Assembly: GCA_027039295.1 (NCBI GenBank)
Contig: JALWEW010000072.1
Location: 1 to 10,560, forward strand
Source: Acidilobaceae archaeon
Lineage (GTDB): Archaea > Thermoproteota > Thermoprotei_A > Sulfolobales > Acidilobaceae
Direction of reading: 5' to 3'
DNA: 10,560 nucleotides
The translations under genes were made by a program, and so were the position numbers. This document shows, piece by piece, positions 1 to 6,659 of this stretch; position 1 is the stretch's first letter, and every line of letters starts with the position of its first letter. A model generated the notes under the pieces. The model ran no database searches and had not been told where the DNA came from. It worked only from the letters and a program-made list of their open reading frames with translations.

Positions 1-1142
1 GTTTCCACCTCGAGGGCCTCAACGCCTGATAGAGTCCACGCCAGCTCCCGAGGCTCCAGGCTGGTGGCACCGGAGAACACCATTGTATGCGGCCCCCCTG
101 TTGGGGGCTCGTAGAGGCTCGGGTAGACTACCTCGCCCGAGACGCCCCTCTGCTCGAATACGAGTATCGGTGGAGGCCTATAATCCACGGGCACGACTGG
201 CTCCCTGGCGAGGGCGAAGTTGAACCTGTCAATGGCGGCGTCGCTGGAGGCCAGCTCCTCAATGGCCAGCCTATCCTTCTTCTCTATAAACTGCTCATAT
301 GCCTCGGGGGGCAGGATCCTGGGGAGGCAGAGTATGCTGGTAGCTAACACCACGCCTCTACGGGCTCTAATGAAGCGGGACTCCCCTATGGTGACGCCCT
401 CGACCCTCTCCCCCCTCACCACGACGCGGGCCCGGGAGCCGTAGAGCACCTCGGCCCCAGCCCTGCGGGCAGCAGCCTCTAGCTCGTGTGCTAATACGGT
501 GAAGCCCCTCCTGGCCGGGCCCCACACTGCCCTGTTGAGGTTGAAGTAGAGAGTCACATACCCCGGCTCCCAGAGGAAGACGGGGTATGTGAGGGCGTCG
601 GCTATCTCCCTCCCCACGAGGCCGCCGGCCCAGCGTATCCAGGGCTCCCTAACGGCATCGCCGAGACCCTCGCTGCATCTCTCGAGGGTCTCAGCGGCCT
701 CCCCGAGACTTGGAGGCTCGACCGTGTAGAGGATCCCCTCGATGCTGGCGCATCGCCTGAACTCCGCTATCACCCGGGAGAGCTCCCTCCAGCCCCGCTC
801 GACGCCATGCCTACGCATCTCGGATGCGAGTCTCTCGGGGTCGCGCCACCACTCGAGCCACGCCTCCCCATCGACTAGGAGCACCCAGGAGGGATCCACC
901 CAGTGCGCGGATTCCTTGAGGTCGAGGCCTAGGAGGTTGGCTAGCTCACGGGGCATGAGCCCGAGGGCGTAGGCTACTCTGGGGTACCAGGATCCCCTGA
1001 AAGAGGCGCCGGAGGCCTCGCCTCCCGGCGTGTCCCTCGCCTCCACGACCAGGACGCTGGCGCCGTTATGTGCTAGGAGGGCTGCCGCTGTGAGGCCGTT
1101 GTGCCCCGCTCCTATTACTATGTAGTCGTACGAGGCCTCCAT
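1..1142 (-). CDS. FAD-dependent oxidoreductase, phytoene desaturase-like (C-terminus outside window)
   Basis: This frame is open from an ATG at 1142 to the left edge, giving 380 visible residues without a stop; the gene is cut, so its C-terminus is not seen. The N-terminus is a classic FAD-binding Rossmann fold: IVIGAGHNG with glycines at residues 11, 13 and 16, then an acidic strand end VVEAR (Glu34) and a PGGEASG segment near residues 39-45. Around residues 190-230 there is a RRGFTVLAHELEAAARRAGAEV stretch followed by a V-x-GV segment, the arrangement found in phytoene desaturase/carotenoid isomerase-type flavoproteins. The family oxidises or isomerises hydrophobic substrates such as isoprenoid chains; the actual substrate here is unknown. 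It starts 16 bases after the L38e stop, so it is probably the last visible gene of the minus-strand operon. Only a weak ribosome-binding site (AAGGGG) precedes it. A general amine-oxidase-like flavoprotein is the alternative. Confidence 0.85.
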   Translation of the reverse strand, partial: MEASYDYIVIGAGHNGLTAAALLAHNGASVLVVEARDTPGGEASGASFRGSWYPRVAYALGLMPRELANLLGLDLKESAHWVDPSWVLLVDGEAWLEWWRDPERLASEMRRHGVERGWRELSRVIAEFRRCASIEGILYTVEPPSLGEAAETLERCSEGLGDAVREPWIRWAGGLVGREIADALTYPVFLWEPGYVTLYFNLNRAVWGPARRGFTVLAHELEAAARRAGAEVLYGSRARVVVRGERVEGVTIGESRFIRARRGVVLATSILCLPRILPPEAYEQFIEKKDRLAIEELASSDAAIDRFNFALAREPVVPVDYRPPPILVFEQRGVSGEVVYPSLYEPPTGGPHTMVFSGATSLEPRELAWTLSGVEALEVE

Positions 1143-1158
1143 GACGCTGTGGGCCCCT

Positions 1159-1404
1159 TCACTTGCTGGGCGCAGTGGCCTTGATCTCCTTGCCCGTGTC
1201 TGCGTCTATGATCTTCTTGCACTTCACCTTGGATAGGACCTCGCTGAGCTTGTCCTCGCTCGTCTTGTAAGTATACAGGTACCTCTTGGTCCTGGCCTTC
1301 ACCTTTACGACGCCCTTCTCGCGACGCGACCTCTTGACGCGGCACTCCGAGGCCCTCTCGGTTATCTTGACGAACTCGTCTAGGTCCTTGATCTCCACGG
1401 GCAT
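1159..1404 (-). CDS. rpl38e: Large-subunit ribosomal protein L38e
   Basis: This 81-residue basic protein begins MPVEIKDLDEFVKI and contains the core RYLYTYKTSEDKLSEVL followed by VKCKKII. These are the conserved blocks of eukaryotic and crenarchaeal ribosomal protein L38e, a small component of the large ribosomal subunit. The family is usually about 65-80 residues; this copy has a few extra basic residues near position 26-32 and a short tail after the core (about residues 68-81). The ATG lies one base after the TAG of the upstream membrane-protein gene, and the GGGGGTGG stretch inside that gene's last codons can act as ribosome-binding site, so translation is probably coupled. A ribosomal gene downstream of an ABC transporter gives no hint of a shared function; it probably only shares the transcript. 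Confidence 0.93.
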   Translation of the reverse strand: MPVEIKDLDEFVKITERASECRVKRSRREKGVVKVKARTKRYLYTYKTSEDKLSEVLSKVKCKKIIDADTGKEIKATAPSK

Positions 1405-1405
1405 C

Positions 1406-2041
1406 CTACTCCACCCCCCTACGCGCCCCGAGTCTCCGGGTTTTAATCCTGAGCACTGCGAGCCAGAGGAGGCCCAGGCCCGCCACCCCTGTGCCGAGGC
1501 CTATTAGCTGTGTCGTCGAGAGCCTCTCATAGCCTGTCACGTGGAACGTCACGTTGTACCTAACTGGTTCCCCGTACCTGGCCGGTATGAGTATGAGGAC
1601 GAGGCTCTCCCCTTGGGGCAGGCTGTATGTGATACTCGACCCCTCGACCCTCGAGAGCTTCTTGGAGATGTAGATGAGTGTTAGAGGATCGAGCCTCACT
1701 CTTGCAGAGGCGAAGAATACGCCACTCCTTATATCATGGCTCATGTCAACAGCCTCGGCGTGGACGCCGAATGCGCTGGCGTTAGTAAAGAAGCCTATGG
1801 GGTCACCCTTGACTATGGTGTAGAGTATCTCCCCAACGCCGCTCGCCCTCACCGTGACATTGCCAGATGTGCTCATAGCCCAGATGGTTACCCCCACTAT
1901 CTCCCCCTTCACAGGAGTCCTTGCACCATTGTAGGTGGCAACCATCTTGGGGCCAGCGTAGGCCGAGGCTATACCCGCTATTATTATCGAGAGCCCGAGC
2001 ACGACTAGGAGCCTAGCCGGCAAGCTACGCAGGCCCGTCAT
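1406..2041 (-). CDS. Membrane protein anchored at both ends, likely ABC-transporter accessory subunit
   Basis: I do not recognise a named family. The 211-residue product has a hydrophobic N-terminal segment (about residues 10-28, signal peptide or anchor), a central extracytoplasmic-looking domain rich in beta-type residues with several N-x-T sequons (residues 30-170), a second hydrophobic segment (about 176-197), and a short basic tail, RIKTRRLGARR, that should lie in the cytoplasm. The start is set at the ATG at 2041 because it overlaps the permease stop as ATGA and is preceded by GGTGGAGGTT about 10 bases upstream; an in-frame GTG at 2059 falls inside that ribosome-binding site and is less likely. 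The overlap couples it to the permease, so a role in the same complex, such as substrate capture outside the membrane, is a reasonable inference. No catalytic motif is visible. Confidence 0.75.
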   Translation of the reverse strand: MTGLRSLPARLLVVLGLSIIIAGIASAYAGPKMVATYNGARTPVKGEIVGVTIWAMSTSGNVTVRASGVGEILYTIVKGDPIGFFTNASAFGVHAEAVDMSHDIRSGVFFASARVRLDPLTLIYISKKLSRVEGSSITYSLPQGESLVLILIPARYGEPVRYNVTFHVTGYERLSTTQLIGLGTGVAGLGLLWLAVLRIKTRRLGARRGVE

Positions 2042-2796
2042 GGCGGCTCGAACCTCCACCTCATGTAGACCAGGTAGACGATGAAGAGGGCCACGAGAAG
2101 GCCCGGCACGAGGAGGAGTTGCCAGGCACTGACGGGCACGCCGGGGCTGCTCAGCTTCAAGGAGACCACGCTGTAGAACGTCATGGCCATCGCGACCTTG
2201 TGGAGCGTGTAGGATCCTCTGGCGGTCGCCATGACGTTTAGTAGCAGGTACACGCCCTCATATAGGAAGTATATGGCGAGGCCAGCGACGGCGCTTGTAC
2301 CGCTGTTCTTGGTGGCGACACCCACGAGGCCGAAGAGGGTGCCGAGGAATGTCAGATAGACTACGTAGGCCCCATAGGCCTCCAGGTACGCCAGAGGGGC
2401 GCTGGCTATGACGTGGGGCACTATGGCTGCTGCGACAATGAGTGGGGCTCCCACGAGGACTAGGACGGGGAGGAGTATGCGGCTCAGGTAGAGTGCCAGC
2501 GCGACGCCCACCCTCCCTAGGGGGTATGAGAGGTAGAGTTGTAGGAGCCCGCTAGAGGCTAGTGAGGCTAGGCCCGAGCTGGCCCTCATTGCTAGATAGA
2601 GGCTCACAGCAAATACCACAGCCGGGTCCAGGGCGGCATCCGCCACCGAGGCCGGGTTGGTCGTCGGCTCTATGGAGGCTAGGGCGGCTGCTATTGCAGA
2701 GACCACGAGTAGCATGAAGTCGAACGTCGGCGCCTTCAGGCTGTCGGCAGAGTCAACCATGACTAGGGGCGCCAGCCTAGGCTGCCTCTCCGACAC
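2038..2796 (-). CDS. ABC-2-like transporter permease
   Basis: The 252-residue product is strongly hydrophobic, with about six membrane spans: near residues 26-42, 58-80, 97-130, 140-163, 169-190 and 228-247. The segment LLQLYLSYPLGRVGV before the third span resembles the cytoplasmic loop of ABC-2-type permeases. It follows and overlaps an ABC ATPase gene, so the two should form a transporter, most likely an exporter or membrane-remodelling pump; the substrate cannot be inferred. The start is placed at the GTG at 2796 because the sequence GAGGAGGTG lies exactly 7 bases upstream; a TTG at 2802 is too close to that site and an ATG at 2760 has none. This gives a 20-base overlap with the ATPase. 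The gene ends in an ATGA overlap with the next membrane-protein gene. Confidence 0.85.
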   Translation of the reverse strand: MSERQPRLAPLVMVDSADSLKAPTFDFMLLVVSAIAAALASIEPTTNPASVADAALDPAVVFAVSLYLAMRASSGLASLASSGLLQLYLSYPLGRVGVALALYLSRILLPVLVLVGAPLIVAAAIVPHVIASAPLAYLEAYGAYVVYLTFLGTLFGLVGVATKNSGTSAVAGLAIYFLYEGVYLLLNVMATARGSYTLHKVAMAMTFYSVVSLKLSSPGVPVSAWQLLLVPGLLVALFIVYLVYMRWRFEPP

Positions 2797-3682
2797 GGCC
2801 AAGCACCTCCTCGAGCCCGGCCTCGACGAAGTCTATATCATAGACCTGGATGGAGTCCACTATATCAGCTAGTGCCCTGAGGAGTTCGCCGGCCCCGCCC
2901 TCGCCTAGCCTTACTATCACGCTGAGACCCCGCACCTCCGCCATGAAGCTCGAGGCTCTGAGGTGCTCGGCTAACCTATCGGGGATCGGCGTCCTGATCC
3001 TCACAATCCTACCTATCATGCTTGACACCTCGTCTATGGAGCCACTAGCCACCACGCGGCCGGAGTAAAGCACGACAACCCTATCAGCTACTCTCACGAT
3101 CTCGTGTAGCACGTGGCTAGTTAAGAGGAAGGCCACGCCCTCCCCGCGCGCTAGCTCGGAGATCGTGTCGAGGATCCTCACCCTCTCAACGGGGTCCAGG
3201 TTCGAGGTGGGCTCGTCAGCCACGACCAGGCGTGGCTTGGCCAGTAGAGCGTGCGCCAGCGCAGCCCTCTGTTTAAGCCCGGCGCTGAGCTGGTTGAAGA
3301 ACTTGTGTTCGTGTCCCTCCAGCCCGGAGGCCCTTATGGCCCAGTCAACCCGGCTGGCCGGGACTCCCAGTATGCTTGCTGCGTATTCGAGAAATTCAAC
3401 TACGGTTAAGCCGGAGGGCATGACTGGCCTCTCAAAGACCACGCCTACGCCCCTTCTAGCTCTTGGATCCCTGAAGGGGTCCCTCCCCATGAGCTCTACT
3501 ATACCTGAGTCCCTCCTGAGCAGCCCTAGGAGCACCCTGATCAGTGTGGTCTTCCCGGCTCCGTTGGGGCCAACTATACCTACGACCTCAGCCTCGTTAA
3601 CCTCGAGGCTGACCCCATCCAGCACCCGGCGCCTGGCGAAGCTCTTGACGACGTCCTTGGCGCGGAGTAATGGCAACCTCAA
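2777..3682 (-). CDS. ABC transporter ATP-binding protein
   Basis: All ABC ATPase motifs are present in order (301-residue numbering): Walker A GPNGAGKTT at 38-46, a Q-loop region with FERP (Glu instead of Gln) at 83-86, signature LSAGLKQ at 132-138, Walker B with the catalytic pair DE at 156-157 in ADEPTSNLDP, and the H-loop histidine in TSH at 190. About 80 C-terminal residues form the accessory domain common in ABC-2-type export ATPases (CcmA/DrrA-like). It would hydrolyse ATP on the cytoplasmic side to drive the permease encoded directly downstream. The open frame reaches back to 3871 but would then overlap the divergent gene; the TTG at 3682 is chosen because a promoter-like CGAAGCTTTATCC lies 26 bases upstream, implying a nearly leaderless message. 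A TTG at 3676 is the alternative. Confidence 0.93.
   Translation of the reverse strand: MRLPLLRAKDVVKSFARRRVLDGVSLEVNEAEVVGIVGPNGAGKTTLIRVLLGLLRRDSGIVELMGRDPFRDPRARRGVGVVFERPVMPSGLTVVEFLEYAASILGVPASRVDWAIRASGLEGHEHKFFNQLSAGLKQRAALAHALLAKPRLVVADEPTSNLDPVERVRILDTISELARGEGVAFLLTSHVLHEIVRVADRVVVLYSGRVVASGSIDEVSSMIGRIVRIRTPIPDRLAEHLRASSFMAEVRGLSVIVRLGEGGAGELLRALADIVDSIQVYDIDFVEAGLEEVLGRVGEAA
2804..2812 (-). promoter_or_regulatory. Ribosome-binding site of the permease gene
   Basis: The minus strand reads GAGGAGGTG, an extended match to the complement of the archaeal 16S rRNA 3' end. It is separated by 7 bases from the GTG at 2796, which decides the permease start against TTG 2802 and ATG 2760. 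It lies inside the ATPase coding sequence. Confidence 0.75.
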
Positions 3683-3707
3683 GCCCCCACTGGCCAGTGG
3701 TTCGAGA

Positions 3708-3720
3708 GGATAAAGCTTCG
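3708..3720 (-). promoter_or_regulatory. BRE/TATA promoter of the ABC operon, possibly bidirectional
   Basis: The minus strand reads CGAAGCTTTATCC: a purine-rich BRE-like CGAAG followed by a TATA-like CTTTATCC, the only AT-rich spot between the divergent ATPase and the plus-strand gene at 3756. Its TATA end lies 26 bases before the TTG at 3682, so transcription would begin within a few bases of the start codon. The same 13-base motif, with two variable positions, occurs before the 86-residue gene at 6916. The plus-strand gene has no better TATA candidate at the right distance, so the element may serve both directions; this second part is inference. Confidence 0.6.
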
Positions 3721-3742
3721 CGCCCAACCCCGCCTCTACATC

Positions 3743-3751
3743 GGGAGGAGG
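3743..3751 (+). promoter_or_regulatory. Ribosome-binding site of the unknown gene at 3756
   Basis: GGGAGGAGG lies 4 bases before TTG 3756 (7 bases if only the GGAGG core is counted). It supports the unusual TTG start and implies that this gene, unlike the divergent ATPase, is made from a message with a short leader. Confidence 0.65.
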
Positions 3752-3755
3752 CCCA

Positions 3756-4445
3756 TTGCCAGCGGTGCTGCCAGCCACGCTGGCCCCCGGAGTGGAGGTG
3801 CGGATCGGAGCGGCTAGCGTGAGGAGACTCTCAGACGGCGCCGTAGAGGGATGCGATGCGCACGGGTGCACCCGCGTGAAGGCGCCCCCTGGCGTTGAGG
3901 CTAGGGTGCTCCCAGCACCCGCCTCGCACCGCCTCCTCCGCGTGGACTTTGCCTATGTAGAATTCGAGGAGCCCATCCATGCCAGCCCCGGCGACCTCAT
4001 ATGGTTCTATGCTCCCCTGGAGTTGGAGGTGCTCCTGAGCGGGATCCCGGCGTTGAGGCTCTCCACAACGAGGGTCAAGTACACGCTAGTCGGCGACGTG
4101 GTCGACGGCATAATATGCCGTTACCATAAGAGCCCAGCTTACCCCGGGGACCCGCCTCCGCCGGTGGAGGGCCTCGCACTAGCTGCCGCCGAGGTAGACG
4201 GGGACCCAGGGATCCTGCCGGGTGCTGGAGTCGGACTAGCCTCATCGACTCTCTACCGTGGCGAGGACGGCTCAATATACTATAGCCTCCAGAGACTCGA
4301 GATCGAGGGAAGCACAGCGGCGCTGCGAAGCACGCGGAGGCCCCCCAGGAGGGGGCTCGTGGAGGTTAGGAGGCCCCCTAGGAGGAGGCCAGCACTGCAT
4401 CAGGCCCTACAGCCGCTGGTCTTTAGGCTCGTGGAGGCGGGGTGA
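3756..4445 (+). CDS. Uncharacterised soluble protein paired with an MscS channel (possibly DUF432-like)
   Basis: I cannot assign a function. The 229-residue product has no signal peptide or membrane span and looks beta-rich, with blocks such as VDFAYVEFEEPIHASPGDLIWFYAPLE around residues 64-90 and RVKYTLVGDVVDGIICRY around 106-123. It contains cysteines at about residues 33, 38 and 121. The C-terminus carries a proline/arginine repeat in which RRPPRR appears twice within about 20 residues. It resembles in size and position the archaeal DUF432 family as I remember it, but this was not verified. The stop at 4443-4445 is only 6 bases before the MscS start, and its last bases (GGGGTGAT) form the channel gene's ribosome-binding site, so the two proteins are probably made together. 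A cytoplasmic regulator or partner of the channel is the natural guess. Confidence 0.75.
   Translation: MPAVLPATLAPGVEVRIGAASVRRLSDGAVEGCDAHGCTRVKAPPGVEARVLPAPASHRLLRVDFAYVEFEEPIHASPGDLIWFYAPLELEVLLSGIPALRLSTTRVKYTLVGDVVDGIICRYHKSPAYPGDPPPPVEGLALAAAEVDGDPGILPGAGVGLASSTLYRGEDGSIYYSLQRLEIEGSTAALRSTRRPPRRGLVEVRRPPRRRPALHQALQPLVFRLVEAG
4340..4356 (+). repeat. GC hairpin within a repeated Pro/Arg-coding segment
   Basis: GCCCCC at 4340-4345 and GGGGGC at 4351-4356 form a perfect 6-base-pair inverted repeat around a 5-base loop. It lies in the first of two near-identical units (about 4336-4355 and 4369-4388) that encode the twin RRPPRR motifs of the gene at 3756. It could be a local duplication; a transcriptional role is not shown. 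Confidence 0.45.
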
Positions 4446-4451
4446 TGCGTA

Positions 4452-5288
4452 TTGACGGTTTCTAACCCGCTGGCCGGGCTACGCGTGGTAGATGTCCTCT
4501 CGGCAGTAGCCATACTCGTCGCTGGAGTGGTGTTCGCGTACATAATCAGGTTATTAATGAGGAGGAGCATATCGCCGCGCCTACCGCCAGGTACTTATAA
4601 ACCGCTCGAGAACCTGGTCTTCTACTCGATTGTAGCCACTGCCGTCGTCCTAGCCCTCTACCCGCTCGGCCTCAACCTCTCAAGCCTCGTCGTCGCCGGA
4701 GGCCTTGCTAGCCTCGCGGTCGGCCTGGCGGCTCAGAACTCCCTTGGTAACCTGATAAGCGGCTTTTTCCTGCTAATAGAGCAGCCCCTCCGCGTGGGCG
4801 ACCCCGTGGCCATAGGCGATGTGTCCGGTGTGGTAGTTAACATAAGCCTCCTCTCCACCACTATCCGGACATGGGACGGCACCCTCGTCAGGATACCGAA
4901 CAACACGGTTTTCGGCGGGGAGATAGTCAACTTCTACAGGACCCGCGCTAGGCGCGTGGAGTTCACCATAGGGATACACTACGCCTCCAGCATAAAGACC
5001 GCCATTGACGCCATCATGAGGCTCATGGAGGAGCATCCCTACTGCCTCGTGAACCCCAGGCCCGAGGTGTTCGTGGAGGAATACGCCGACTCCAGTGTGA
5101 ACCTCAGAGTGCGATGCTGGGCCCCGCCCCAGGTCTGGTTCTCCACAAAGGTAGAGCTGCAGACCAAGCTAAAGGAGACCCTTGAGGCGGCGGGGGTAGA
5201 AATACCCTACCCGCAGCTCGACCTGCACATCAAATCGGCTGAGGAGCCTGTGAGGGTCAGACTCGAGGAGGGCGGGAGTCCAGCTTAA
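4452..5288 (+). CDS. mscS: MscS-family mechanosensitive ion channel
   Basis: The 278-residue product has the layout of a small MscS channel: membrane helices at about residues 14-35 and 55-73, then the glycine/alanine-rich pore helix GGLASLAVGLAAQNSLGN (83-100) leading into LISGFFLLIEQPLRVGD (101-117). The beta domain follows with IRTWDGTLVRIPNN at 138-151, and the C-terminal alpha/beta domain ends with IPYPQLDLHI at 251-260, all diagnostic. The channel opens under membrane tension and releases solutes during hypo-osmotic shock. It starts at TTG 4452; the GGGGTGAT at the end of the upstream gene is the likely ribosome-binding site. An ATG overlapping the upstream stop (4445) is in another frame and ends after six codons. 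The gene directly upstream is probably co-transcribed. Confidence 0.95.
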   Translation: MTVSNPLAGLRVVDVLSAVAILVAGVVFAYIIRLLMRRSISPRLPPGTYKPLENLVFYSIVATAVVLALYPLGLNLSSLVVAGGLASLAVGLAAQNSLGNLISGFFLLIEQPLRVGDPVAIGDVSGVVVNISLLSTTIRTWDGTLVRIPNNTVFGGEIVNFYRTRARRVEFTIGIHYASSIKTAIDAIMRLMEEHPYCLVNPRPEVFVEEYADSSVNLRVRCWAPPQVWFSTKVELQTKLKETLEAAGVEIPYPQLDLHIKSAEEPVRVRLEEGGSPA

Positions 5289-5291
5289 TTA
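5285..5291 (+). promoter_or_regulatory. Possible TATA box for the gene at 5340
   Basis: TTAATTA is the most AT-rich string here and overlaps the MscS stop codon. It would place a transcription start near 5313-5316, about 25 bases before the TTG at 5340, leaving room for its ribosome-binding site. There is no clear BRE, so this is a weak call; co-transcription with mscS is equally possible. Confidence 0.3.
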
Positions 5292-5329
5292 CCCCTCCCA
5301 CTCCAGTGGGTCATACACCGGTGGAGGGG
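5292..5329 (+). promoter_or_regulatory. Inverted repeat that can mask the ribosome-binding site of the 5340 gene
   Basis: CCCCTCC at 5292-5298 is exactly complementary to GGAGGGG at 5323-5329, which is the likely ribosome-binding site for TTG 5340 (10-base spacing). A competing hairpin, CCCACT (5297-5302) with AGTGGG (5305-5310), shares two bases with the first arm, so the two folds exclude each other. This could couple translation to read-through from mscS or act as a switch. In GC-rich DNA such complementarity can also arise by chance. Confidence 0.4.
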
Positions 5330-5339
5330 CCTGTCACCC

Positions 5340-5735
5340 TTGACTGGAGGCGAGCCCGGCCTGAGCCGGGAGGCCCGGATCAGGCTCCTACGGGACATGC
5401 TAGGCGAGCTTGAAGTACTCAGGAACAGGATACCCGAGAGCGTAGCAGACGGTACCCTAGAGGAGGCACTGGCGGAGGTCAGCCAGTACGTGCCCTCGGC
5501 CACGCCCCTGGTGGCCGGGGTCTACAGGAGCCTTTACACGGGCCTAGCGACGGAGGCTGGTATGCTCGCCCAGCTGGCCGCGGCCATGAGGCTCAGGATG
5601 CTCAAGGCTGGCACGCCCTACATATCCGGGGTGGACTATATCAGGAGGAGGCTTGACGAGTTCATAGAGAGGCTGAACGCCTACGTCGCGAGTCTCGCCG
5701 CTGGGTCGCCTGAGAGAAGGCTATACCGCCTGTGA
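5340..5735 (+). CDS. Small helical protein of unknown function
   Basis: I do not recognise a family. The 131-residue product is predicted almost entirely helical from its composition: an N-terminal helix REARIRLLRDMLGELEVLRNR (about residues 10-30), a middle segment with an SATPLVAGVYRSLYTGLATEAGMLAQL stretch (53-79), and a C-terminal helix DYIRRRLDEFIERLNAYVASL (99-119). There is no signal peptide, cysteine or clear membrane span. TTG 5340 is used because GGAGGGG lies 10 bases upstream. It follows mscS by 51 bases on the same strand and overlaps the convergent ThiL-like gene by 15 bases at its 3' end. Codon use matches its neighbours, supporting a real gene. A role linked to the channel operon is possible but not shown. 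Confidence 0.7.
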   Translation: MTGGEPGLSREARIRLLRDMLGELEVLRNRIPESVADGTLEEALAEVSQYVPSATPLVAGVYRSLYTGLATEAGMLAQLAAAMRLRMLKAGTPYISGVDYIRRRLDEFIERLNAYVASLAAGSPERRLYRL

Positions 5736-6659
5736 AGAGAAGCTATCCCAGCCCCGCCTCGGCAGGGGCTTCCCATTATAGTATACTCCTGGCTCTCCCC
5801 TCTCCACCTCTCCGATAACCAGGCACTCGACACCTGCCTTTTTGCAGGCGGAGAGCGTGCACTCCAGGCTCTTCGAGTCAATGGAGAGGAGTAGCGTGTA
5901 GTCCTCGGCGCTGGCGGCTATGGCTAGGGGATCCAGGAGCCCTAGGCTCTCGAGTATTCCCCTCACATCACTACTAGGCTCGAGGGAGTCAACGCGAAGC
6001 CTGACGCGTGAGGCTTCAGCCATTAGCCAGAGGGTCTCAGCCCACCCGTCGCTGTTGTCCACCCCAGCCCTGGGGGGGCACCCCTCCAGGGCGAGGACCC
6101 GTGGTAGGCCTAGCGGAGGCCGGGGTCTCCGGGTGTAGTCTAGTATATCGTCTGTGACACGCTCGAGGACACCCTTATTCTCGAGCGCGGCGGCCGCTAG
6201 GGTTCCATAGCCGAGGGGCCCGGCTCTCACTAGGATGTCCCCTGGCCTAGCATCCCATCGCGGGCTCCAGTAGAGCCTTTTGCCTATGACGGCCACATCG
6301 ACCCAGGCGTCGCCGCACCTACAGGAGTTCATGTCGCCCCCCAGCACAGTGGCTCCCATCCACGCTGCTGCCTCGCCCACGCCCGCGGCTACCTCAACGC
6401 CGACACGGGGGTCGGGAGCCCCCACGCTAACCAACAGGGCTCCCACGCTCCCGCCGGAGGCCGCCACGTCGCTGGCGGCGGCGACCGCTGCCTTCCAGCC
6501 CCAGTCACTCCACGACATCCAGGGCAGCCTGCTCTCGGCGGCGGAGTAGCCGTCGACCGCCGCGAGGAGACCGTGCCAGGGACAGGCATCGCTCTCCACG
6601 CAGTCCCCAGGGACCCCTGAGGCCCTAGCGGCCTCGAGGGCTGCGGCCCTCTCGCTCAC
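5721..6659 (-). CDS. ThiL-like protein of the PurM/AIR-synthase superfamily
   Basis: The 312-residue product follows the thiamine-monophosphate kinase pattern: VDGYS at 35-39, WKAAVAAASDVAASGG at 55-70 (ThiL equivalent YKA..N.SDLAAMG), VLGGDMNS at 105-112, GPLGYGT at 147-153, DNSDGWAETL at 201-210, AEDYTLLL at 251-258 and VIGEV at 281-285. ThiL phosphorylates thiamine monophosphate to the diphosphate with ATP in the cytoplasm. However, the usual GDD-A motif near the N-terminus is replaced by ESDACP (22-27), and the Thr pair after GGD is MN, so the substrate may differ; an AIR-synthase-related or selenophosphate-synthetase-related protein is the alternative. The start at GTG 6659 overlaps the upstream stop as GTGA and has GGGAGG 7 bases upstream, better than the in-frame GTG at 6683. 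It is convergent with, and overlaps, the gene at 5340. Confidence 0.75.
   Translation of the reverse strand: MSERAAALEAARASGVPGDCVESDACPWHGLLAAVDGYSAAESRLPWMSWSDWGWKAAVAAASDVAASGGSVGALLVSVGAPDPRVGVEVAAGVGEAAAWMGATVLGGDMNSCRCGDAWVDVAVIGKRLYWSPRWDARPGDILVRAGPLGYGTLAAAALENKGVLERVTDDILDYTRRPRPPLGLPRVLALEGCPPRAGVDNSDGWAETLWLMAEASRVRLRVDSLEPSSDVRGILESLGLLDPLAIAASAEDYTLLLSIDSKSLECTLSACKKAGVECLVIGEVERGEPGVYYNGKPLPRRGWDSFSSQAV

Noticed and set aside
3165..3713. Long plus-strand open frame (182 codons) opposite the ABC ATPase
   Set aside because: It is fully antisense to unmistakable ATPase motifs, and its Ser/Leu/Thr-rich product is typical of a mirror frame in GC-rich DNA.
3683..3871. N-terminal extension of the ABC ATPase to 3871
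   Set aside because: It would overlap the divergent gene by more than 110 bases, adds a low-complexity Ser/Pro/Ala leader before the normal ATPase start, and would lie upstream of the likely promoter.
4258..4455. Alternative-frame plus-strand open frame at the end of the unknown gene
   Set aside because: It has a Gly/Arg/Ser-rich product and no ribosome-binding site; the main frame runs on to a stop well placed before mscS. A frameshift is still noted as a possibility in the repeat finding.
6280..6549. Plus-strand open frame of 89 codons within the ThiL-like gene
   Set aside because: It is antisense to conserved ThiL motifs, and its Ala/Thr/Pro-rich product is a composition artefact.
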